NCBI RefSeq assembly: GCF_964204645.1
Contig: NC_134025.1
Span: 22,040,001-22,104,000 of the forward strand
DNA from: Tubulanus polymorphus
Taxonomy: Eukaryota > Nemertea > Palaeonemertea > Tubulaniformes > Tubulanidae
Direction: 5' to 3'
DNA: 64,000 bases
Position 1 is the stretch's first letter. The number at the start of each line of letters is the position of its first letter. The notes beneath the pieces were generated by a model, which was given only the letters and a program-made list of their open reading frames with translations, was not told the DNA's origin and searched no databases. Made by a program: the position numbers and the translations under genes. Below are positions 24,864-64,000 of the stretch, piece by piece.

Positions 24864-26604
24864 AATAAACCATTTTACAGTTGCTAGCCGCCATTTTGTT
24901 AGGGTACTTTTGTCCCGTATTGTTGGGTCATTTTTTTCTCTTTTTTAAAAACTATCCGTGATGTGTATTGTATCATATTTCATCTGTCGATGGATGGATT
25001 TTGACAACTTCAGCAACATTCAAACCGCGTGAATCTCTAGTTTTCAGTTATGTTAAAATCATTTCTCAAATTTACAACAATGCGACATGAGAGCGATATA
25101 AAAATCGGTGGTCAGTTTTTGCCGTGCGCATAGAAATCCAGGGTACTGAACTTTGAAGTTCGTTATTTTCAGAAATAATTTTCTAAAAAATCCAAACATT
25201 TCAAGCACTGTGCGCATAAATGCCCCCTTTTAGGTGAACTTTGAAATTTTAAGATATCTTGCCTAGTTTTTTTCCTATGGCTCTTTAACTGCAGCGCGTG
25301 TATTGTCATTCCGAGATTCGGCGCTGTTTTCTTTGCGTGTATTTCAGTATATGGGAGTTATTTCTTCATTTTCACTACACTTGTCTCTACGGAAAATGGT
25401 TTTAATTGTTGGTACGAGTATCAGGTTTAAATATCACGTCGTTTATGCAATATAATAGATCGGAGACATTAGAGATGTTGGGGTTTAAGGGATTTTTCTG
25501 ACCAGTTTTAGCAGCGAGACTGAGCGGCATTTTGATCACGCATTCGAAGTTGCGCGCGGGAAGAGAATATATGGGCCTATATTGAGATGGAAGAAGAAAA
25601 GAAATATAGCACTCAAAATCGAGTATGATGACCATTTAAATCAGTAGTCTATCAATAAATTTACATAAAAATCTACTGAAATTAGATGGATGGAGAAGTG
25701 GTCAAAAAGCTGGACAAATGGGGTGGGGCAAATATTCAGCTACTTTCTATGAATACTTTCTATTAAGTACACTCAAGATTGATTAGATTGGGAAGAAAAT
25801 ATAGGAAAACGTTTTCTTTTTTTCGAATGTCAGACGCAGGTGATAAAAAGTAAAAAGTGACATCTACCATCACCAAAAACGCAAGAAGTGTGTGGATTGC
25901 ATTTACAACAAAAGAGTGATATTTTGGGTTTTCTTGGGTGCATGTACGTAAGCCTCTGCCTGCCGTAAAAGCGGTTACCATTACAGCCATTACGAACTAG
26001 CGCCGGAGAACGGAATACAGTATTAATGTTGTAATATTTAAACCTGATACTCGTACCAACAATTAAAACCATTTTCCGTAGAGACAAGTGTAGTGAAAAT
26101 GAAGAAATAACACCCATATACTGAAATACACGCAAAGAAAACAGCGCCAAATCTCGGAATGACAATACACGCGCTGCAGGTAAAGAGCCATAGGAAAAAA
26201 ACTAGGCAAGATATCTTAAAATTTCAAAGTTCACCTGAAAGGGGGCGTTTATGCGCACAGTGCTTGAAATGTTTGGATTTTTTAGAAAATTATTTCTGAA
26301 AAAAACGAACTTCAAAGTTCAGTACCCTGGATTTCTATGCGCACGGCAAAAACTGACCACCGATTTTTATATCGCTCTCATGTCGCATTGTTGTAAATTT
26401 GAGAAATGATTTTAACATAACTGAAAACTAGAGATTCACGCGGTTTGAATGTTGCTGAAGTTGTCAAAATCCATCCATGGACAGATGAAATATGATACAA
26501 TACACATCACGGATAGTTTTTAAAAAAGAGAAAAAAATGACCCAACAATACGGGACAAAAGTACCCTAACAAAATGGCGGCTAGCAACTGTAAAATGGTT
26601 TATT
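24864..26604. mobile_element. Large foldback element with about 570 bp inverted arms
   Basis: The left arm (about 24864-25437) and the right arm (about 26031-26604) are near-identical inverted copies. For example aataaaccattttacag at the left outer edge matches ctgtaaaatggtttatt at the right outer edge, and ggtacgagtatcaggtttaa at 25411 is inverted at 26039. About 590 bp of unrelated AT-rich sequence separates the arms. Only scattered differences are visible. No transposase or clear target duplication was found. A foldback-type DNA transposon or an inverted duplication would both fit. Confidence 0.85.
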
Positions 26605-26965
26605 GCAACACCACGCGCGTCGGCGCCGTCCAGGCCCCGTGGGCGGTGGTTGGTTGGTGGTGTGTGTGATGTGGCCGTGGCCGTGGGTGAGGTGACTTGT
26701 GGTGAAGAAAAACAAGTTGAAGAAGTCGAAGAAGGTCATTTGATTTTTAGTTTAATATTTAGCCTCTCCTCACAGCTGCGGGAGAGGGGAACATTTATCT
26801 TTCTTCATCAGCGCACCTGGTCTAAACTACTTAAGTTGGGAACGCTCTGTAAACGATTGAATTTGTTAATCAGCAATCGACTCACAAAACCTCGTGTAAT
26901 ATTTTTGTATTAACCGCCAATTCGCTTCCATGTCGATGTTAACTCACATTCATATATTATTAAAT

Positions 26966-27338
26966 GAGGGTTCGAATCCCATCGTGACTGCCGTATATAG
27001 ACCATTAAATGATGGATTTTTAAATAAATTCCGTGATCCGAATCACTAAGTTTATTGTTTAAAACACGATTTATGCATATAAGATAGTGGTTGAGATAGA
27101 TTTGTTAGGGAAAAGATTTTACGGGTCGTCGGGATTCGAACCTATTATAAATAGGCTAGCGGGTTCACAAATCAAATTGGGTCGAATCCCATCATGTTTG
27201 CATTTTCCGTGGTATCTAATTAAACAATTTCGATATAAAATAGTAAACAAAATATTAAGTTTAAGTTATATTAAAACCCTTACATTATCTCAGAACTTTA
27301 CATTGATTTACCAGATATTTATAGGATTCGAACCCTTT
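26966..27338. repeat. Cluster of four tRNA B-box-like motifs in alternating orientation
   Basis: ggttcgaatccc-type motifs lie near 26969 (plus), 27130 (minus, gggattcgaacc), 27179 (plus, gggtcgaatccca) and 27324 (minus, aggattcgaaccc). No complete tRNA cloverleaf could be drawn around any of them. They may be remnants of tRNA-derived repeats. Confidence 0.4.
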
Positions 27339-29999
27339 GTCGTAGAGTCACTGCTTATTTACATGCAGTGGAAATCGATGACGTTTTCACAGGAACCAGG
27401 AAGTGAAAGAAAAGGGTTTTTTTGCTAATTTAGACAAAAACTATCGTTCATTCGAGCTTTTACTGTCGATCAGAAGAACTGAGATGGATGGCATCGGTAT
27501 GTAGACTAAATGCATCTATTGCAAGTTAAGATTACTTCGTAGAATTAGGTGGCATTAGTCGTGATGATGAGCGCAGAGCGTTCTCTTGACAGTTTGACAT
27601 CTCTGACATGCTGACACTGACAGCCAGTCAGAGGCACTAAGTCAGTCGCGGCACTGACATGTTACTGTTTGATTAGAAAGCAGTGGTGTCAGAAAGAAGT
27701 GTCGAGATAAAACGATACCAAACCCCTGACACCGCAGATCAATAAGCATGAGTACCACCCGTGAGTGAGCATGGTGAATCTGAATATTTGTAGCCTAAAT
27801 GATACTGATTGATAGGACTCCTGGAGTCCTGGCCTAAGTGTTAATTCTTTTCACTGAAATCGAAATGAGGCCTAACCCTGTATCATTGTAAAGTAGGCCT
27901 ACTGATTCTAGTGTACTTGGCTGAGATTATCTCAGAAGTGATCGTAGATCTTAAGACTGGTCTTAAGTTGTCAGATTGGCTATATAACTGAGATGGTCTT
28001 AGACTGGTCTAAGTCATGACTGGTCTTATTGCGCAATTGCTCAGTTGAGACTTAAGCCAAGGATGGTTTTAAACCCGAAGACTCGTATTAAGTCATACTG
28101 GCCCCAGTGCTATAGCCCTACCAGTCCATAGGGCTAGTAATTTACTTTTATCACAAATAATTACTCTTTCAGTCACTTCACTTGTATCGGCCTAGCTTTT
28201 ATTTTTGGTTTATGTATTTTTCTTAAGATTCAATACCAGCAATTAAAGTTGACCCATCAATGGGTAAATTTTGTTTTCACAAATCTTCTTTCATTTTACC
28301 ATTTTGCATGATTCCTGTCTTATGATTTGAAACCATCTCATCTATTGCTGGAAAGTGTATTATCTTACAAAAAATATTTAAATTTTGATATTTAGATTAT
28401 TCAAACTCTACTAGACCTATCATCTCGTTGAGATTTATTTGTGCATGATATAATGACACAGAGTCATTAACGGTATAAGGAATTCAATCACTACGGTTCC
28501 TTCACGATGTTAGATGTTTTCAATTCTTTTTGACAGACGCGTTATGTAACTTCCCCATAACATCTAATCAACTCACTCCGGTCTTGGGTTTGACTTATTA
28601 GAATAGAGATTTTAAAAACATTAGATTCAGTAACCGGTTACTGTACATGTAGTTGGCTTGCATTTATCTTATGGTGGTAGCAACACAGTTCCATATCAAT
28701 TCAATGTAGATTTACTGCACCTAGAAATCTATCAATGTTATACCAAGTTCCACGTTTGCTGTTTAAATTTGACTCTGGAGCAGTTAAAATCAATCCATTT
28801 CATACAGAAAATTTGACTCCCAGAGTCCCATTGGAAAAAAATGAACAGTGGAGCTGGGTATAGTTTATTTATTCACGCAAAAATATTTTTTCTGGATATT
28901 TGAATAGTTCATGCAGCAACGAGTCAAATATTGATACCTCACTGCGCAATAAGCTCTGGGTAACTTTCTGCACATATGTTCAAAGGCTAAAATAAAAATG
29001 ATACCTTGTTTCTCCTAATCGGCCTAGTCATTTTGTAAGCTGCAATAAAATTTGTATCAGTTCATTGCTGCCAGGTCTACGGTTAGCCTGATCAAGAAAA
29101 AGATAATATACAGGTTACGTAGGCGGTTGGCCGGGTCAACTTTTGTGCTCAGCAGAAATGAGAAACAATGTATTGATTTTTTCAGCCTAAGCGTCGTTTT
29201 GTTCTGCGTTAAATCTTAACCTGGATCTCAAGGTATATTAGGCGGCGCTTATTGCCAATAGATGAAGTGTTTTTGAAGTAGCAGTTATCTTAAGAATAGT
29301 TTTCGTACAAAAATCTGTTCATTTTATCCACAGAGGCCTGAAGCTAAAAGGACATTGTTCTTGTCCCGGGAACTGAATCTATTACACAGTGCCTGCGTCA
29401 AATACCATATTATTAGTCTAGCTGTGGATTTTATTGTCCTGTAGCGATCTCCCTCTTGGTAGATAACCATGGCAACAACCCACTATTAAGTCGTATATAT
29501 GGATTTCAGTGAGCTTTGTCGACTGTTGAAAAAATATAGGCCTGCGGATCATAGAAGATGCATAGCCTAGGTTATCTCTAATGTTGTGCCAACCAAATAG
29601 GCTACAAGCTTTTTTGAATAACTTGCGAAATTGTTTGAGATATTATCAAACTTAATAGGCTATTAGGCTACTGCCTACATAATATGGTTACTATCTTTCT
29701 TTCATTACTATGAGTATTCTTTGAAGTGTCGTAAACAGTAGAGTCTGGTTTAAAGAAATGTTTTTTTTGTTGGGCACAACAGTCATAATTTATTGGTCGG
29801 AAAACTGCTATAAATTGCATTTGCTTTTTATCGAATCTGGACCTGGAATTATTGTTGAAATCAATCGCGTACCTGTCTGTCTCGTTGTCGTCACCTCGAG
29901 AGACTGAGAGAGTATATTGATTATTCATGCATCACCGCCAGTCCAGACATATTCCGCGTCGTCTAGTTCAGCACAGCAGACGCAGCGGAAACGGCAGAT

Positions 30000-60028
<30,029 letters not shown>

Positions 60029-62657
60029 AAACGCAACTATTCGTTAAGATCTGAATTCTGCTACAGCTACTCAATTACATCATATAAAAATCAAGCCGAT
60101 ATTCGAGTTTATCATAATTGTATAGGATATACCTGAAAAAAAAAAACCCATTTCCAAGCGATAAAAGTAGTAATGTCCATGTGTTTCGTGTATACCAATT
60201 TTTTTGTCACGGCAAAAAGATATTTAGAAATCATCGTTATTTAAATATTCATGTCATAATAATAAGATATAAGTTATTCGAAGCTGTGCATTTATATATA
60301 AGATGACCTATGACCTGTCTGTATAAGCTCCTCTTAATGTTCACGCATTATGGATTAATTGGAAGGCCTTACACTCGGGGATAACCATACGTCCAATTAT
60401 TTATACAAATATTTCGTGGTAATTTCTTAGAACTGATCCAATGGCCATAGCAACTCATACGCGGCAGTAACTAGCATATAAGTGTAATTGCTATGTGAGC
60501 TACTATCCTGTTCCCAGTTTCATGAGAAATATGAAGCTCAAAAATAGTTAAGTTTTAAGTTTTCATCAAATACGAGTAAAAACCTTTTCATAAAACTGGG
60601 CAGGCAAAGATCGGTCGGTATTTGAAACGAATAAGAAAATCAGAATATGCCTTATTTTACTGAATCTAAGCGTTATCTTGAGAATATATTTTTTTCTATT
60701 TGCTCAAAAAATGAATGCATCGTATCGCCGTTAGCTGTATTGTAGTTGACATTCCATTCGTCGTATAGGTGTTAAGTCAAAAATTACCTACCTACCTTGA
60801 AAAAAGATAGCGGTCGTGTGATTGTTTTGTACTGTTTTTGTATTTCCATTGACTGGTCTCGGTGTCACCAGTTGAATATATCTATCAGCTGCGTATAAAC
60901 TTGTGCATGTAAAAAATCAAATACTTTACGATAATTACTCGCTGTATTTTCGTCATTAAACCACAGACCTCGGAATCTAAATCTCGGAAATTTGAAATTA
61001 AGTAATTTCAACAGCCACAAAACTGAGGTCGATAATGTACTTTTGTGATGTACTTAAATTTAGTCGGGTCAATGATTGCCCGGTCTTGATTTTTTTCCCG
61101 GAACCATTTCGTTAAGCATGTGTGCATATCAATCGTAAAACTATAACCGTCATTCGTTCATTAAGAAATTGTACACTTTTCGCTTTCTAGTCACTGTTGA
61201 TATATTCTCCTTATAGATTTATTTCACGTTCTGCAGGGTAGATCCGCGACGGCTTTTTTGACATTCTTCCTGAGAATGAATTATACAAAAGAGATGCTAT
61301 TGCAGGAGGCGAGGCTAAGCAGCTTAGATGTTCACAGTCTCTGTGCTTTCTCGACATCCGAGGTCAATTTCATTCAATGTGAAGTGTCTAAAAAATATTG
61401 TCTCTCAAAAATAAATGCTAGGCTATATGGAAGATTACAAGAATAACACTATGACACTGCCGGAAGGCTCAAAAGGCCCCCCAAGGATCTGCCCCCATTC
61501 AGAACCTATATCAAACACTATTACTCGGTTCTAAATGTGATATTCTTCCTGTGTATATGAATTCTAACAGCAGAAATCGTATCTTAATTCAATATGACTT
61601 TAAATGGCAAGAGTTTAATTAGATCTTTCATAAACTTTGCTGAGAAACATCATCAAATTTATCTAGACAATAGTTTAATCATGGGTTAAGGGGTTAATGT
61701 AAACTCTTTTTTCTACTGCCGAACGTCCGAAGTCGGTATTCATTCATGCAATACACATCAATAGTGCTTTTTGTCACTGTAGTCCCTACATATATCCAAC
61801 GACCAACAGAATAAATAACTGAATATATTTGTGAATAATTATACATCACAATTCATACCCAATAATTGTATTTCTGGATGAATTAAGCCATGTCTACACC
61901 AGATGAAAATCAATTTACCAGTAATTGTTTAAAAATTTTAAATTACAAAAGTCATTAGATTGCTTCATCAGTAGTAGAACTTTTCATTCTTAATGGCAGA
62001 TGGAAAACCGGTAGTGATTATAGAGGTATACTGTGAACTATCTGAACATGCTCAGATAGAGGTTCAGATGATTTGCACATCATCAAACTTTAGTGTAGAC
62101 ATAGCTTTAAATCTGAAAAATACAGTTGAGTCAGTGCTTTGCCGTTTGTAAAACCTTAGATGTTATGAGCTTTAAATTGTCTTATGCTCTGTAATGGTTA
62201 CATGGGAAAATTGAAATAAATTGTTATACTATGAGATACTCTCACAACTCAAGATTGTTTCTTTTTATTGGTTTGGGATATCTGTTGATTGCAACACAGT
62301 CAATGGCCTAAACTCTACATTTTGAATGCTAGCCACCCGTGCCTAGAGAAATCCTTTTCAGTTCATCCCTTTCAGACCAATGTGCTCTAGACTAAATAGC
62401 AGACACATTGGTTTATATGTATCTACCTAATTACCCAGAACAGTTTAGTTGCGAGTTTACTGAACACAGTACCAGGTGAAAAATCCAATTTATTAGTTGG
62501 TCCAAACTAGATTTATGGCGCAAGATGCGTAGACGCATTAAGATCTAAGGTTCTGCTCTGGGTTTAGTATAAATACAATGTATGAGTCACTCGTCACATT
62601 AATTGCGGAAATTGGAACTGAAAAAAAACTCATAAAATATTCATTGTTAAATTACTT
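60029..62657. other. Gene-free interval between convergent EML and TRMT61A
   Basis: Presumed 3' untranslated region of EML followed by AT-rich sequence. No exon with family similarity was recognised. A 62-codon ORF at 61258-61446 shows no domain or codon bias. Confidence 0.6.
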
Positions 62658-63792
<1,135 letters not shown>

Positions 63793-63802
63793 TCATGAGC
63801 CT

Positions 63803-63932
63803 GGGGCCAGTTGCACAGTCGTGACTTAAGTCCATAAGTGGTCTTCAATCTTAAGACTGGTCTTAAGTTGTAGCTATAGAACAATGTTGGACAGGGTCTT
63901 GTAAAGTCTAAGCCACGACTGCAACTGGCCCC
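63803..63932. repeat. Palindromic repeat, GGGGCCAGTT ends
   Basis: ggggccagttgcacagtcgt at the left mirrors cacgactgcaactggcccc at the right. The inner part has cttaagactggtcttaag. Same family as 53710-53839 and 33068-33196. Confidence 0.85.
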
Positions 63933-64000
63933 TGGACCCTTACTACTATAAATCCATCTTTTCTCAAGTACCCTTAAGATCGATGAGTTATTCAGACTAT

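Larger units (their letters stand above)
24051..29999. other. Gene-free interval upstream of two divergent genes
   Basis: This lies between the presumed start of the minus-strand bHLH-HMG gene and the first EML exon. No convincing coding exon was found. An ATG-led reading frame near 24222 (minus, MSKRFIVQGEPK) ends at a plausible donor but does not match the phase of the next exon, so it may be untranslated leader. The interval contains a palindromic repeat (24664-24773), a large foldback (24864-26604), a GC-rich patch (26610-26720) and four B-box-like motifs (26966-27338). Confidence 0.55.

Noticed and set aside
25402-26165. ORFs within the foldback element
   Set aside because: Partner ORFs arise from the inverted arms and show no domain; chance frames in AT-rich DNA.
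26966-26995. Possible tRNA gene at the first B-box motif
   Set aside because: No acceptor stem, D-arm or anticodon arm can be drawn around it.
61258-61446. 62-codon plus ORF after EML
   Set aside because: No domain, no splice context, in an AT-rich interval between convergent genes.

Overview
The window is genomic DNA from a multicellular animal, most likely a marine invertebrate (a lophotrochozoan such as a mollusc, or a close relative). The reasons are intron-rich genes with GT-AG junctions, AT-rich non-coding DNA full of short palindromic repeats, and animal-wide orthologues with invertebrate-level divergence. The species cannot be named from the sequence. Protein models were built by hand: every exon junction listed was checked for GT-AG ends and reading phase, and each complete model adds up to a whole number of codons ending in a stop.

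Layout. (1) 28-3459, minus: an intron-rich pogo/Tigger-type transposase-derived gene with an intact DDD triad, running off the left edge. (2) 6863-9094, minus: TMEM223, a mitochondrial inner-membrane protein. It lies head-to-head, about 400 bp away, with (3) 9495-17403, plus: PPP1R21, a FERRY-complex/endosomal coiled-coil protein in 21 coding exons. (4) 19078-24050, minus: a 10-exon gene for a bHLH plus HMG-box-like protein, resembling the vertebrate meiosis initiator MEIOSIN (BHMG1) in architecture. This is the most interesting gene here. (5) 24-30 kb: no gene seen, but a large foldback element (about 570 bp arms) and a cluster of tRNA B-box-like motifs. (6) 30000-60028, plus: an EML (echinoderm microtubule-associated protein-like) gene with the coiled-coil, HELP and WD40 regions. 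It has up to five phase-compatible alternative first exons and one very large (2.1 kb) low-complexity exon. (7) 62658-63746, minus: the C-terminal two exons of TRMT61A, the tRNA m1A58 methyltransferase catalytic subunit, running off the right edge.

These genes are ordinary, independently regulated animal genes and do not form an operon or pathway. TMEM223 and PPP1R21 probably share a bidirectional promoter. The rest of the window is shaped by non-autonomous elements: TA-flanked elements with pogo-like ends, hAT-like short elements, hairpins with GGGGCCAGTT-type ends, an element with divergent tRNA-like modules at both ends, and two repeats carrying hammerhead-ribozyme-like cores.
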